32,953 nt of DNA from Lysobacter sp. Root916 (GCF_001429785.1 NZ_LMJF01000013.1:157041-189993), one strand, 5' to 3'; shown: positions 15,790 to 23,554, counted from the first letter of the stretch. Numbers and translations: made by a program. Notes: generated by a model from the sequence alone, not told the origin.

Positions 15790-16689
15790 TCAGCTGACGA
15801 AGCCGGCGATCACGAACAGCGCCAGTACCGCCAGCCACACCAGCAGGCTGCGCCAGACCAGGCTCATGGCGTCGCGCAATTCGGGCAGCTCCGCGCTGGC
15901 CAGGGTCGCGTTGCCGTTGTCCTCGGCGTAGTCGGCGGCCTCTTCGGCCAGCTCGATCTTCACGCTCGCGCGCGCGATCGCACCCAGGAAACGGTTGTCC
16001 AGACTCAGCGCGGCGCCGCCGGATTCGCGCCAGGCGCCCAGCACGGTGTCGAAATTGCCGACCAGGGCCATCGCCAGGGTCAGCAGCTGCGCCACCGGCC
16101 ATTCCAGGATCGCCAACAGCGTGCGCGCGCCCACGGCGGTTTCGCCGGGCAATTCCTGCGCCCCCTCGCCCTCGGCCGCCAATTCGGTCAGGCGGTACAA
16201 CACCGCGCCGAACGGGCCCAGCACCAGGAACCAGAACAGCACGCCGAACCAGCGCCGCAACGCGTTGCGGAACACCGCCTCGACCAGCGAACCGCCGTCC
16301 AGCGAAGGCGTCGCGCCCTGCGGCCACAGCCGCGAGGCGGCTTCGCGGCGCGAGGCCGCATCCGGCGCGGCGACGATCGCGTCCACGTCCAAATCCAGAT
16401 CGCGCGGGCCCCAGACGTAGAACAGCACCGCGATCCCGAACACCAGGCCGGCCAGCCCGTACAGCGGCTCGTCCAGGGCCAGTTGGAACAGGCCCACCGC
16501 CAGCAGCGGCGGCACCAGCGCCAGCGCGATGCCCCAGCGACCGCGCCAGATGCTGTCCTCGGGAAAACGCGTGCCCAGCCAGCGCAGCCAATCGGCGTAC
16601 CAGCCGTAGTGCCGCACCGAGGCCGCCAGCGACTGCGCGAGGTGGCCCAGCACGAGCGCGACGACGGCGGCGATCAGCGTTTCTGACAT
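15790..16689 (-). CDS. ampE: AmpE family inner-membrane protein
   Basis: A 299-residue polytopic protein of the AmpE/CbiB-like family. Features shared with E. coli AmpE include the middle block VFRNALRRWFGVLFWFLVLG followed by LYRL, and the later EWPVAQLLTLAMALVGNFD. Four or five hydrophobic segments are seen (about 1-20, 58-90, 170-195, 230-255, 275-297). AmpE was named from the E. coli ampDE operon and beta-lactamase regulation, though its biochemical role is unclear. Here no ampD is adjacent; the gene lies 148 bases downstream of nudC on the same strand. The ATG at 16689 is preferred to longer forms, whose extra residues are polar and unlike the family. Confidence 0.82.
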   Translation of the reverse strand: MSETLIAAVVALVLGHLAQSLAASVRHYGWYADWLRWLGTRFPEDSIWRGRWGIALALVPPLLAVGLFQLALDEPLYGLAGLVFGIAVLFYVWGPRDLDLDVDAIVAAPDAASRREAASRLWPQGATPSLDGGSLVEAVFRNALRRWFGVLFWFLVLGPFGAVLYRLTELAAEGEGAQELPGETAVGARTLLAILEWPVAQLLTLAMALVGNFDTVLGAWRESGGAALSLDNRFLGAIARASVKIELAEEAADYAEDNGNATLASAELPELRDAMSLVWRSLLVWLAVLALFVIAGFVS

Positions 16690-16837
16690 TGCGTCCCGGC
16701 TCCCGGCGTGACCAATCCGATGAAGGTGTCCGTTGTATGCGTGGGCGGCGCGCGCCTGGCGCGTACCGCCGTCATGGCCGAACCGGCCATCCGGCGGAAC
16801 GCTCTGCAACGTCCGCCAGCGCCGATTCTACCGTGGC

Positions 16838-17806
16838 TCAACGCGTAGCACGTGCCTCGGCGGCCGCCAGCCACTGATCGATCAGCCAGCGCGAGATCGA
16901 AATGCTGGGCGAGAGCAGGGGCCCCTGGTCGTCCTCGCGCGGCGGACGCTCGCCGCGGGCCTGGGCCTCGCGGACTTCCTGCGCGGTGAACCAGCGCGCT
17001 TCTTCCAGCTCGTCGCCGACCTGCGGCTCGTCCGGGCCGGCCTCGGCGAAGAAGCCCAGCATCAGCGCGCCCGGGAACGGCCACGGCTGCGAGCCCAGGT
17101 AACGGCAGCGCCGCACGCGCACGCCGGCCTCCTCGAACACTTCGCGCGCGACCGTCTGCTCCAGCGATTCGCCGGGCTCGACGAAGCCGGCCAGCACCGA
17201 ATAGCGGCGCGCCGGCCAGCCGGTCTGGCGGCCCAACAGCAGGCGCTCGCCGTCGCTGACGGCGACGATCACGGCCGGATCGGTGCGCGGATAGTGCTCG
17301 GCGCCGCATTGCGCGCAGCGGCCTTGCCAGCCGCCGCGCGAAAAACCGACTTCGCCGCCGCAGACGCCGCAGTGGCGGTTGCGCGTGCGCCAATGCTGCA
17401 GCGCGCGCGCCTGCGCGAACACGCTGGCGTGCAGCGCCGGCCAATGCGCGGCGGCGTTGCGCAGATCGACCCGGCGCGGCGCTTCGAACGCGGCCAGCGC
17501 CGACTCCAGCGCGAACCAGCCGCCGCCGTCGGGCGCCAGGCCCAGGAACACGGCCGCCCCGATTCCGCCGGGACCGGCGCTGAGTTCGGCGCCGCTGGGC
17601 GCGAGTAATTGTCCGTCGTCGTCGGCCAGGGCCTGACCGGACTCGTCCAGCAGGATCACCCGCGCCTGCGGCCACAGCGCGGTCAGCGCTTCGGGCTGGT
17701 CGCGCAGATGGTCGGCACGGTCCAAGGCTGCGCGCACGGCGGCATCGCTGCCGGCTTCGACGAAGGCGTAAGGCGCGCGCTCGGGTTGGTCGGCGGCGTC
17801 GCTCAC
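16838..17806 (-). CDS. nudC: NAD(+) diphosphatase / NAD-capped RNA decapping Nudix hydrolase
   Basis: A 322-residue NudC that splits NAD(H) into NMN(H) and AMP and, in characterised members, removes NAD caps from RNA. Seen in order: a variable N-terminal domain, a four-Cys zinc ribbon (CGVCGG and CAQCG), [10 protein letters not shown], the Nudix box [20 protein letters not shown], and the NADH-pyrophosphatase signature [11 protein letters not shown], where the usual SLM is ALM. The start is the GTG at 17806: it overlaps the erpA stop as GTGA, gives the usual family length, and no ATG fits. Overlap with erpA indicates coupled expression. Confidence 0.93.
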   Translation of the reverse strand: MSDAADQPERAPYAFVEAGSDAAVRAALDRADHLRDQPEALTALWPQARVILLDESGQALADDDGQLLAPSGAELSAGPGGIGAAVFLGLAPDGGGWFALESALAAFEAPRRVDLRNAAAHWPALHASVFAQARALQHWRTRNRHCGVCGGEVGFSRGGWQGRCAQCGAEHYPRTDPAVIVAVSDGERLLLGRQTGWPARRYSVLAGFVEPGESLEQTVAREVFEEAGVRVRRCRYLGSQPWPFPGALMLGFFAEAGPDEPQVGDELEEARWFTAQEVREAQARGERPPREDDQGPLLSPSISISRWLIDQWLAAAEARATR

Positions 17807-18180
17807 ACCGCGAACGAGGAGCCGCAACCGCAGGTGGTCTTGGCGTTCGGATTGCGGATCACGAACTGCGCACCGTGCAGGCTTTCGGTGTAATCGACCA
17901 CCGCGCCCATCAGGTACTGCAGGCTCAGCGGATCCACCAGCAGGGTGACGCCGTCGGTCTGCACGGCGAGGTCGTCCTCGCCCTGCTGCTCGTCGAATTC
18001 GAAGCCGTACTGGAAGCCCGAACAGCCGCCGCCCTGGATGTAGACGCGCAGCTTGAGCGCGGCATTGCCTTCTTCCGCGATCAGTTCGCGGACCTTGGTC
18101 GCCGCCGAGGCGGTGAAATCCAGCGGGCGCTCCAGCGACTGGTAGTCCGGCGCCGTGGGCAGGGCAGTGATCGTTTCCAT
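17803..18180 (-). CDS. erpA: Iron-sulfur cluster insertion protein ErpA
   Basis: A-type carrier (125 residues) that delivers iron-sulfur clusters to apo-proteins in the cytoplasm. The three conserved cysteines are present: [11 protein letters not shown] in the middle and TTCGCGSSF at the C-terminus. [20 protein letters not shown] is also typical. The ATG at 18180 has GGAGG only one base upstream, an unusually tight spacing, but no better start exists. It overlaps nudC by four bases and lies downstream of the bactofilin cluster. Confidence 0.95.
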   Translation of the reverse strand: METITALPTAPDYQSLERPLDFTASAATKVRELIAEEGNAALKLRVYIQGGGCSGFQYGFEFDEQQGEDDLAVQTDGVTLLVDPLSLQYLMGAVVDYTESLHGAQFVIRNPNAKTTCGCGSSFAV

Positions 18181-18328
18181 CCCTCCAGGATGGGGGGCGA
18201 AGGCCCGGCATTCAAGCTCGCGGATCGAACGCTGCGGTTGATCGTTGCTGCTATCGCGATGCGGCGGACCTCGACTTGAGGGACTTGCGCGATCTGGCGC
18301 GGTCGCTATTCAGTCGAAACTCTCCGGT

Positions 18329-18371
18329 CGTCATTCCCGCGAAGGCGGGCTCGGCTTGCGCGGGAATGACG
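18329..18371. repeat. Inverted repeat of the CGTCATTCCCGCG type
   Basis: CGTCATTCCCGCG (18329-18341) and CGCGGGAATGACG (18359-18371) are perfect 13-bp inverted arms around a 17-base loop that itself contains GAAGGCGGGC. This is a dispersed intergenic element type in Xanthomonadaceae (from memory). It lies 50 bases beyond the stop of the minus-strand DUF6776-type gene and may help end that transcript. Confidence 0.7.
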
Positions 18372-18420
18372 GGCAAAGCGATCGCGCATCGGGGTTTCCG
18401 CCGAGCCAATTAACCCACCC

Positions 18421-19149
18421 CTACTCCGCCGCCGTCGCCCCGCTGCCCTCGCGCGTAGCTTCGGCCCAAGTGAACGACTGCTCCACCGCCGCGCCGCTTT
18501 GCGGGGTCAGGCGCACGACCACCCGCACCGGGGTCACGCCTGCGGGCAGGAACAGGTCGCCTTCGATCTGCTGGAAGTACTTGAACGAATAGGCCAGGCC
18601 CGGCGCATTGGGCTGCTGGCGCAGATCGTCCCAGGCCAGCTTCTGCAGCTTGCCGCCGCGGCTGCCTTCCAGGGCCACGGTCAGGCGGCCGGCGCTGACC
18701 GCGCCGCGGTTGAGGTTCTGGGTCAGGGTGCTGGTGAAATGCCAGGCCCCGCCGTTCTGGGGCTGCACCCGCAGCGCGTGCACGGCCAGGCCGCGGCGTT
18801 GCGCGGTGGAGCCGACCAGGCGTTCGTAGAAGGCGACGTCGGCGCGCAGGCCGGCGATTTCCTCGTCGCGCTCGGACAGGGTGCCCTGCAGGTCGCGGTT
18901 GGCCTCGCGGCTGATCTGATCCGATCGGCTCAGCGTGGTCACGCGCTGGCGCAGCTGCTCGAGTTCGGCGTGTTCGGCGCGCGCGTCGCGCGCCGTGTCG
19001 GAGCCGGCCGGCGCCGCGGGCGGCGGCGGCGACCAGGCGCGCCACAGGCCCCAGGCGCCGAACGCGAGCACGGCGGCCATCGCCACGCCGGCGGCGTAGC
19101 GCCAGTGGCGGGGCGCGTTCTGGGGACTGCGCGGTTCGGATTCGGCCAT
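18421..19149 (-). CDS. DUF6776-type single-pass coiled-coil protein (downstream paralogue)
   Basis: A 242-residue protein: a short cytoplasmic N-terminus, one hydrophobic segment (about residues 18-38), a Pro/Ala linker, a predicted coiled coil (about 52-105) ending in ADVAFYERLVGST, then a C-terminal domain with LTQNLNRGAVSAGRL and YSFKYFQQ. It shares these blocks with the gene two positions upstream (19617-20351), so the two are paralogues flanking a bactofilin. I assign it to the DUF6776 family from memory. The role is unknown; a membrane-anchored periplasmic domain is likely. TATTAA at 19156-19161 (minus strand) lies six bases before the ATG. Confidence 0.78.
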   Translation of the reverse strand: MAESEPRSPQNAPRHWRYAAGVAMAAVLAFGAWGLWRAWSPPPPAAPAGSDTARDARAEHAELEQLRQRVTTLSRSDQISREANRDLQGTLSERDEEIAGLRADVAFYERLVGSTAQRRGLAVHALRVQPQNGGAWHFTSTLTQNLNRGAVSAGRLTVALEGSRGGKLQKLAWDDLRQQPNAPGLAYSFKYFQQIEGDLFLPAGVTPVRVVVRLTPQSGAAVEQSFTWAEATREGSGATAAE

Positions 19150-19191
19150 GCCCCATTAATAGGGCGCGGCGCGGGCCGGCGCAATCTCCCC

Positions 19192-19614
19192 TCAGTCGGC
19201 CAGGGCGTGCGCGGTCACCGGAGCTTCAGCGCCCGCGCGCGGCGCGCCGGCGGTGTCGGAATGGATCAGGCGGCCGGTCAGCATCGAGCCGGCGATCATC
19301 TCGACCACCTTGTAATGGACGTTGCCCAGCACGCGCGCCTTGGCCGCCAGTTCGACGCGCTCGGCGGCGTAGACGTCGCCGGTAAGCTCGCCGTTGATGA
19401 TCACCACCGGCGCATGCACCTCGCCCTCGATGCTGCCGTTCTCGGCCAGGGTCAGCACGGCCGGCTGGCCCGGCTCGGCCACGATCTTGCCGACGATGCG
19501 GCCCTCGATGTACAGGCCGCCGCTGAACTGGAGGTCGCCGCGCATCACTACCTGCGGGCCGATCATGGTGTCGACCTGGCCGGCCGCGAGCTGGGTGGGT
19601 TTGTTCTTGAACAT
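19192..19614 (-). CDS. Bactofilin (polymer-forming cytoskeletal protein)
   Basis: A 140-residue bactofilin. Such proteins self-assemble without nucleotide into filaments or membrane-associated patches that localise cell-wall and envelope enzymes. The right-handed beta-helix core is shown by repeating short turns: MRGDLQFSGGLYIEGRIVGKI, GSIEGEVHAPVVIINGELTGDV and LGNVHYKVVEMIAGSMLTGRL, each with Gly at the corners. Short disordered tails lie at both ends, as usual. Only two bases separate it from the upstream paralogue's stop, indicating coupling. The gene between two DUF6776-type coiled-coil membrane proteins suggests these are its membrane partners. Confidence 0.93.
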   Translation of the reverse strand: MFKNKPTQLAAGQVDTMIGPQVVMRGDLQFSGGLYIEGRIVGKIVAEPGQPAVLTLAENGSIEGEVHAPVVIINGELTGDVYAAERVELAAKARVLGNVHYKVVEMIAGSMLTGRLIHSDTAGAPRAGAEAPVTAHALAD

Positions 19615-19616
19615 GC

Positions 19617-20351
19617 TTAGGTTTCCCCGGTGACGGTAGCGCCGCTGCGCCAGTCGAACGCCTGCTCCACCGAGGCGTCCCCGCCTCGCAGCGACACGCG
19701 TACGCGCTGCGGAGTGAAGCCGGCCGGCAGCATCACGCTGCCGTCGAGCTGCTGGAAGTAGCGGAAAGAATAGTCCTGCGCCGGCGCCGCCGGGCGTTGA
19801 TGCAGCTCGTCCCAGCCGATCGTGGTCAGTTTGCCGTTACGCACGCCCTCGACCGCGAACTCCAGCCGGCCGGCGCTGACCGCGCCGCGGTTGAGGTTCT
19901 GGGTCAGGACGATCATGTAGCGCCAGGTGCCGCCCGCCTCGGGCGAGAACTGGGTCGAGTGCACGTTCAGGCCCTGCGGCTTGCCGGTCGAACCGACCAG
20001 ACGCTCGTAGAAGGCGACGTCGGCGCGCAAGTCGGCGATCTCTTCCTCGCGATCGGCCAGCGCGCCCTGGATCTGCTTGTTGGCGACCCGGCTGATCTGG
20101 TCGGAACGCTGCAAGGTGGCCTCGCGCTGTTCCAGCTGGTCCAGACGGGCCTGGCGCTCGCGCAGGGTCGCGCGCACGGCGTCGAGCTCGGCGCTGACCT
20201 TGGGCAGTTGCGGCGCCGCGCGCCAGGTCGCCCAGGCCCAGGCGCCAGCCAGCGACGCCAGCCAAATCGCCGCCACCACGGCCGCGATCAACGGCCGCCG
20301 GTCGGGTTGCTGCTGGACGATGACGAAACGGGGCGGTGGTGGCTTGGCCAT
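19617..20351 (-). CDS. DUF6776-type single-pass coiled-coil protein (upstream paralogue)
   Basis: A 244-residue protein with the same plan as the one at 18421-19149: an N-terminal basic/Pro-rich cytoplasmic stretch, one hydrophobic segment (about residues 21-43), a coiled coil (about 48-100), the shared SDQISRVANKQIQG, ADVAFYERLVGST and LTQNLNRGAVSAGRL blocks, and YSFRYFQQ near the C-terminus. The ATG at 20351 is chosen; an in-frame TTG at 20399 would add 16 residues, and neither has a clear Shine-Dalgarno. It is the first gene of the bactofilin operon. Function is unknown; partnership with the bactofilin is inferred. Confidence 0.78.
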   Translation of the reverse strand: MAKPPPPRFVIVQQQPDRRPLIAAVVAAIWLASLAGAWAWATWRAAPQLPKVSAELDAVRATLRERQARLDQLEQREATLQRSDQISRVANKQIQGALADREEEIADLRADVAFYERLVGSTGKPQGLNVHSTQFSPEAGGTWRYMIVLTQNLNRGAVSAGRLEFAVEGVRNGKLTTIGWDELHQRPAAPAQDYSFRYFQQLDGSVMLPAGFTPQRVRVSLRGGDASVEQAFDWRSGATVTGET

Positions 20352-20383
20352 GCGACGGAGCGGCGGGGGCCGCCGGGTGGTTC

Positions 20384-20389
20384 TATACT
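20384..20389 (+). promoter_or_regulatory. Candidate -10 element of the DUF4126 gene
   Basis: TATACT lies 30 bases before the GTG start of the DUF4126 gene in a GC-rich setting. No -35 match is seen. It sits between the divergent bactofilin operon and this gene. Confidence 0.45.
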
Positions 20390-20418
20390 CGGCCGACAAG
20401 TCTAGCGGGGTTGTCGCC

Positions 20419-21000
20419 GTGTCCGATGCGCACCTGTTCGCAATTGGGGTAGTTCTTGCCTGGCTGGCCGGGGTCCGGGTCTACATGACCGTGTTCGGGG
20501 TCGGCATCGCCGGTGCCCTGGGCTGGCTGGACCTGCCCCAGGCCCTGCAGGCGACCGAGTCGCCGTGGGTGATCGGCGTCTCCGGCGTGCTCGCCGCCAC
20601 CGAATTCTTCGCCGACAAGATCCCCGGCGTGGACTCGGGCTGGGACCTGCTGCACACCCTGCTGCGGGTGCCGGTCGGCGCTTTCCTGGCCGCCGCCACC
20701 CTGTCCCCGGACGGCCAGCTCGGCGCGGGCGCCCTGGCCACCGGCGCCGGCGTGGCCCTGGGCAGCCACCTGCTCAAGGCCGGCTCGCGCGTGCTGCTCA
20801 ACACCTCGCCCGAACCGGTGACCAACTGGACCGCCTCGGTCGGCGAAGACCTGGCCGTGGTCGGCACCCTGGCCCTGGTGTTCGCCCACCCCTGGATCGC
20901 GCTGTCGCTGGTCGCTTTGATCAGCCTGGTCGTCGCCCTGCTGCTGTGGTGGGTCTGGCGCCTGATCTTCCGGCGCGCGCCCAAGGTCAGCGCCGCATAG
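20419..21000 (+). CDS. DUF4126 family membrane protein
   Basis: A 193-residue polytopic membrane protein. It begins AHLFAIGVVLAWLAGVRVYM and carries the ATEFFADKIPGVDSGWDLLH motif and a Gly/Ala-rich membrane repeat (GALATGAGVALGSHLLKAGSR), which I associate with the DUF4126 family. About five hydrophobic segments are present. The GTG at 20419 is used since the frame upstream runs into the divergent gene and no ATG precedes the first membrane helix. Function is unknown. It stands alone, divergent from the bactofilin operon. Confidence 0.8.
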   Translation: MSDAHLFAIGVVLAWLAGVRVYMTVFGVGIAGALGWLDLPQALQATESPWVIGVSGVLAATEFFADKIPGVDSGWDLLHTLLRVPVGAFLAAATLSPDGQLGAGALATGAGVALGSHLLKAGSRVLLNTSPEPVTNWTASVGEDLAVVGTLALVFAHPWIALSLVALISLVVALLLWWVWRLIFRRAPKVSAA

Positions 21001-21081
21001 GGCCGGCTCTAGCCCACCCCGAATCTTCGACCCGTCGCGACAGCTCGGCCTCGCGCATCGAGCTGGATCGGCGCAACGAAC

Positions 21082-21543
21082 TCAGGGCTCACACTTAATC
21101 GCGAGGCTCGCGAGCGTCTTGCCCTTCGGCGTCAATTCGACCCAACAGCCGCTGCCTCCGGGATCGACGAACGCCAGGCCTTTCGGATCGTGAGTTGGCA
21201 CGGGCAGCATCCGCGATAGATATTTTCTCGCCTCGGACAGCGGCATGCCGGGACAGACGACGCGCTCGAAACAACTACGCGGATTCGACGAGCGCATGCC
21301 TACCACACGGTCATCCTCATCGAGGAAGTACGCCGAACGGTCGTAGTGCAACGTGGCCATGATGTAGCCCTCTTCCGTGGTTCGGCTACGAGGCTTGCCA
21401 AGTTTTCGCACGACGTCCTTCTCGAAGCTCCCTACCCCGATCCCCGCGATAGCCAGCCTCGCAGGATCCGCCGCCGTGGCGGCCATGGTGACCGCAGCGC
21501 CTATGCCGACGAGCATCAGCCAACGTTTGCCGCGCACTCCCAT
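21082..21543 (-). CDS. Small secreted protein, possibly BamE/SmpA-like fold
   Basis: A 153-residue protein I do not recognise with certainty. The N-terminus (GKRWLMLVGIGAAVTMAATAA) is a clear Sec signal peptide with probable cleavage near residue 28 and no lipobox Cys. The segment IGVGSFEKDVVRKLGKPRSRT followed by a strand (ATLHYDRSAYFLDEDDRVVG) recalls the 'G-x-s-x-x-x-V...lG-P' start of BamE/SmpA-like domains. Four cysteines (in SCFERVVCPG, SGCWVEL and IKCEP) could form two disulfides. AAGGAG nine bases before the ATG at 21543 fixes the start. The gene has noticeably lower GC than its neighbours. Confidence 0.65.
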   Translation of the reverse strand: MGVRGKRWLMLVGIGAAVTMAATAADPARLAIAGIGVGSFEKDVVRKLGKPRSRTTEEGYIMATLHYDRSAYFLDEDDRVVGMRSSNPRSCFERVVCPGMPLSEARKYLSRMLPVPTHDPKGLAFVDPGGSGCWVELTPKGKTLASLAIKCEP

Positions 21544-21628
21544 CGCACCCGTCTCCTTGAGCGGTTGCGGTATTTGACACCAAATAAGACTGTGCCGGGA
21601 AACGCCCGGGCTAACACTCCCCGAACAC

Positions 21629-21655
21629 AAAAAAGCCACCGGCGTACCGGTGGCT
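21629..21655 (-). terminator. Intrinsic terminator of bfr
   Basis: Read on the minus strand, AGCCACCGG-TACG-CCGGTGGCT is followed by six T. A perfect 9-bp stem with a tetraloop and a T-run, about 80 bases after the bfr stop, makes this a strong factor-independent terminator. Confidence 0.9.
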
Positions 21656-21737
21656 CGGATGTCTGGCTGGCGACGGTGCGCGCCTGGCGCGCCCGATGGC
21701 TGGCTGGATGCGACGGCCGCGCGCGAGGCGCGGCGAC

Positions 21738-22208
21738 TTACTCTTCGATCTTGGTCAGCAAGTAGTTCTGCTCGCCCAGGCGATCGATCAGCGCCAGCTG
21801 GGTTTCGATCCAGTCGATGTGCTCTTCCTCGGAGTCGAGGATGTCGGCGAACAACTGACGGCTGACGTAGTCGCCGACCGCTTCGGCGTGCTTGATGCCG
21901 TCGCGCAGCACCGGCAGCGCTTCCAGCTCCAGCGCGAGATCGCAGTTGAGCAGCTCGCGCGGGTTCTCGCCGATGCGCAACTTGCCCAGGGCCTGGAAGT
22001 TCGGCAGGCCGTCGAGGAACAGGATGCGCTCCGACAACTTGTCGGCGTGCTTCATCTCGTCGATCGACTCGTGGTACTCGTGATCGGCCAGTTCCTTCAG
22101 ACCCCAGTTCTTCAGCATCTTGGCGTGCAGGAAGTACTGATTGATCGCGGTCAGCTCGTTATAGAGCGCCTTGTTGAGGAACTCGATGACCTTGGCGTCG
22201 CCCTTCAT
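21738..22208 (-). CDS. bfr: Bacterioferritin
   Basis: A 156-residue haem-containing ferritin that stores iron as a 24-subunit shell. All expected residues fall at canonical positions: ferroxidase ligands E18, E51, H54, E94, E127 and H130, and the haem ligand M52. Length and helical pattern are complete. GGAG seven bases before the ATG at 22208 supports the start. It lies 143 bases downstream of bfd on the same strand. A TAGAGT at 22239-22244 (minus) may provide a separate promoter. Its own terminator is at 21629-21655. Confidence 0.97.
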   Translation of the reverse strand: MKGDAKVIEFLNKALYNELTAINQYFLHAKMLKNWGLKELADHEYHESIDEMKHADKLSERILFLDGLPNFQALGKLRIGENPRELLNCDLALELEALPVLRDGIKHAEAVGDYVSRQLFADILDSEEEHIDWIETQLALIDRLGEQNYLLTKIEE

Positions 22209-22351
22209 GGCCGTGCTCCGGCAGTTGCAATGGCGGGCACTCTAGCCCTTTCGCGCAGGCCGTGACGGAACGCGAATCGAGTGCATTTCGCGTACGCGCC
22301 GGCGCGGAAAACTTAAGGAGTTCGCGAACGCGCGGCGCTCGCGGGAGACGA

Positions 22352-22555
22352 TCAGGCGGCTTGCTGCAATACCGGCAGCGGCAGATCGCGCAGCGCGCGG
22401 GCGCGCTCGAGCAATTCGGAGGCCATGTCCAGGCAGCTGCCGCAGTTGGCGCCGGCGCCGGTACGCATGGTCAGTTCGGGCACGCTGCGGCAACCGGCCT
22501 CGGCGGCCTGGAGGATGTCGCGTTCGGTGACTCCGTTGCAGATGCAGACGTACAC
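22352..22555 (-). CDS. bfd: Bacterioferritin-associated ferredoxin
   Basis: A 67-residue [2Fe-2S] protein that docks on bacterioferritin and supplies electrons to release stored iron. The ligand cysteines are at C4, C6, C38 and C41, exactly as in E. coli Bfd, within MYVCICNGVTE and GANCGSCLDM. The start is a GTG at 22555 with no clear Shine-Dalgarno; it is fixed by the conserved first residues. It precedes bfr in the same direction. A probable Fur box and TTGACA element lie about 55-70 bases upstream, fitting expression when iron is scarce. Confidence 0.95.
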   Translation of the reverse strand: MYVCICNGVTERDILQAAEAGCRSVPELTMRTGAGANCGSCLDMASELLERARALRDLPLPVLQQAA

Positions 22556-22597
22556 GGTGGCGTTGGGCGGGCAGGCAGCCGGATCGGCTGCAGGTCC

Positions 22598-22626
22598 ATT
22601 TCGCCAGGAATGCGAATGATTGTCAA
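22598..22626 (-). promoter_or_regulatory. Probable Fur box overlapping a TTGACA -35 element of bfd
   Basis: TGCGAATGATTGTCA (22611-22625) matches the 7-1-7 Fur core TGATAAT-N-ATTATCA at 11 of 14 positions. On the minus strand, TTGACA (22626 down to 22621) is a perfect -35 hexamer inside this box; CGAAAT 17 bases on is a weak -10 candidate. The rppH stop codon (22623-22625) lies inside the same site. Fur bound here would block bfd transcription in high iron, as expected for bfd. Binding itself is inferred. Confidence 0.65.
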
Positions 22627-23246
22627 TTCGACGACGGGTCCTGGCCGCCGCGGACGTTCATCCCCGGTTGCCGGGCGCGCGGGCGCTGGCGATTGCGCCC
22701 GGGGCCGCCCGCACGCGGGTCCAGCTGAGCGCGCGGGTCCGGACCCGGCGCCGGCACCGCCTGGGCGCCGGCGATGCTGCGCGCGAACGGGGCCAGATGG
22801 CGCAGGGCGCTGGAATAGACCCCGCGCTTGAACACCACCACGTGTTCGACCGGGTACCAGAAGTCCACCCAGCGCCAGTGGTCGAACTCGGGCTTGTCGG
22901 TCAGGTCCAGGCGCAGGTCGGACTCCTGGCCGGTCAGGCGCAGCAGGAACCAGACCTGTTTCTGGCCGATGCAGACCAGCCGGTCGTTGCGCCGGATCGC
23001 CCGCTGCGGCAAGCGATAGCGCAGCCAGCCCGGGGTCGCGCCCAGCACTTCGACATGCTGCGGCAGCAGGCCGGTCTCTTCGCGCAGCTCGCGGTACATC
23101 GCCTCGAGCGGCGTCTCGTCGGTGTTCATCCCGCCTTGCGGGAACTGCCAGCCGTCGCGATGCACGCGTCGGGCCCAGAACAGGCGGCCGTCCGGGTGCA
23201 TCAGCACGATGCCGACATTAGGCCTGTAGCCGTCCGGATCGATCAC
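22623..23246 (-). CDS. rppH: RNA pyrophosphohydrolase RppH
   Basis: A 207-residue Nudix hydrolase that removes pyrophosphate from the 5' end of mRNA and so triggers 5'-dependent decay. It begins [15 protein letters not shown], as in E. coli, with WQFPQGG and the Nudix box [20 protein letters not shown], then [11 protein letters not shown] and [13 protein letters not shown]. The start is the GTG at 23246, supported by GGAG eight bases upstream; longer forms do not match the family. The C-terminal about 45 residues are a Pro/Arg/Gly-rich tail longer than in E. coli and probably disordered. The stop codon lies within the Fur box of bfd. Confidence 0.95.
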   Translation of the reverse strand: MIDPDGYRPNVGIVLMHPDGRLFWARRVHRDGWQFPQGGMNTDETPLEAMYRELREETGLLPQHVEVLGATPGWLRYRLPQRAIRRNDRLVCIGQKQVWFLLRLTGQESDLRLDLTDKPEFDHWRWVDFWYPVEHVVVFKRGVYSSALRHLAPFARSIAGAQAVPAPGPDPRAQLDPRAGGPGRNRQRPRARQPGMNVRGGQDPSSN

Positions 23247-23254
23247 GATGCGGA

Positions 23255-23258
23255 CTCC
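23255..23258 (-). promoter_or_regulatory. Ribosome site that fixes the GTG start of rppH
   Basis: GGAG on the minus strand lies eight bases before the GTG at 23246. It decides for this start over an in-frame extension upstream. Confidence 0.7.
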
Positions 23259-23318
23259 AAATTCACTGCGACCGACTCTGCCACGGCCCCCGCCCGACGA
23301 CAAGCCGGCCCGGGATGA

Positions 23319-23347
23319 TTGACGGCACCCGCGCCGGCATGAATAAT
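23319..23347 (+). promoter_or_regulatory. Promoter of tRNA-Met
   Basis: TTGACG (23319-23324, 5 of 6) and AATAAT (23342-23347, 5 of 6) are spaced by 17 bases, 14 bases before the tRNA. This is the best sigma-70 type promoter in the window. Confidence 0.75.
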
Positions 23348-23361
23348 TCGCGGTTCCCCGT

Positions 23362-23438
23362 GGCTATGTAGCTCAGCCGGTTAGAGCACAGCACTCATAA
23401 TGCTGGGGTCGGTGGTTCGAGTCCACCCATAGCCACCA
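23362..23438 (+). tRNA. tRNA-Met (anticodon CAT), elongator
   Basis: A 77-base cloverleaf with the CCA end encoded (23436-23438). The acceptor stem GGCTATG (23362-23368) pairs with CATAGCC (23428-23434). The D-arm GCTCAGCCGGTTAGAGC, the anticodon loop CTCATAA with CAT at 23396-23398, and the T-loop GGTTCGAGTCC are all present. The first base pair is G-C, so it is not the initiator, which has a C-A mismatch. The sequence is much closer to elongator tRNA-Met than to the CAT-reading tRNA-Ile2. Confidence 0.95.
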
Positions 23439-23466
23439 TCGTTTCAGGCGCCTGGCGCCGCAGTTC

Positions 23467-23490
23467 AAGCCCGCCGCCAGCGGGCTTTTT
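23467..23490 (+). terminator. Intrinsic terminator after tRNA-Met
   Basis: AAGCCCGC (23467-23474) and GCGGGCTT (23480-23487) form an 8-bp stem with a 5-base loop followed by TTT. It lies 28 bases after the tRNA and before queD. Confidence 0.8.
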
Positions 23491-23554
23491 CGTATCCGCC
23501 GCCCTCACCAAAGGCCGGATCGCCGACCGCAGCGGCTTGCCGCACAATGACGCC

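Noticed and set aside
15790-16689. CbiB (cobalamin biosynthesis) rather than AmpE
   Set aside because: Central blocks and length fit AmpE and no cobalamin genes are nearby.
23362-23438. tRNA-Ile2 (CAT anticodon modified to lysidine) or initiator tRNA
   Set aside because: The acceptor and T-stem match elongator tRNA-Met much better, and the first pair is G-C rather than the initiator's mismatch.
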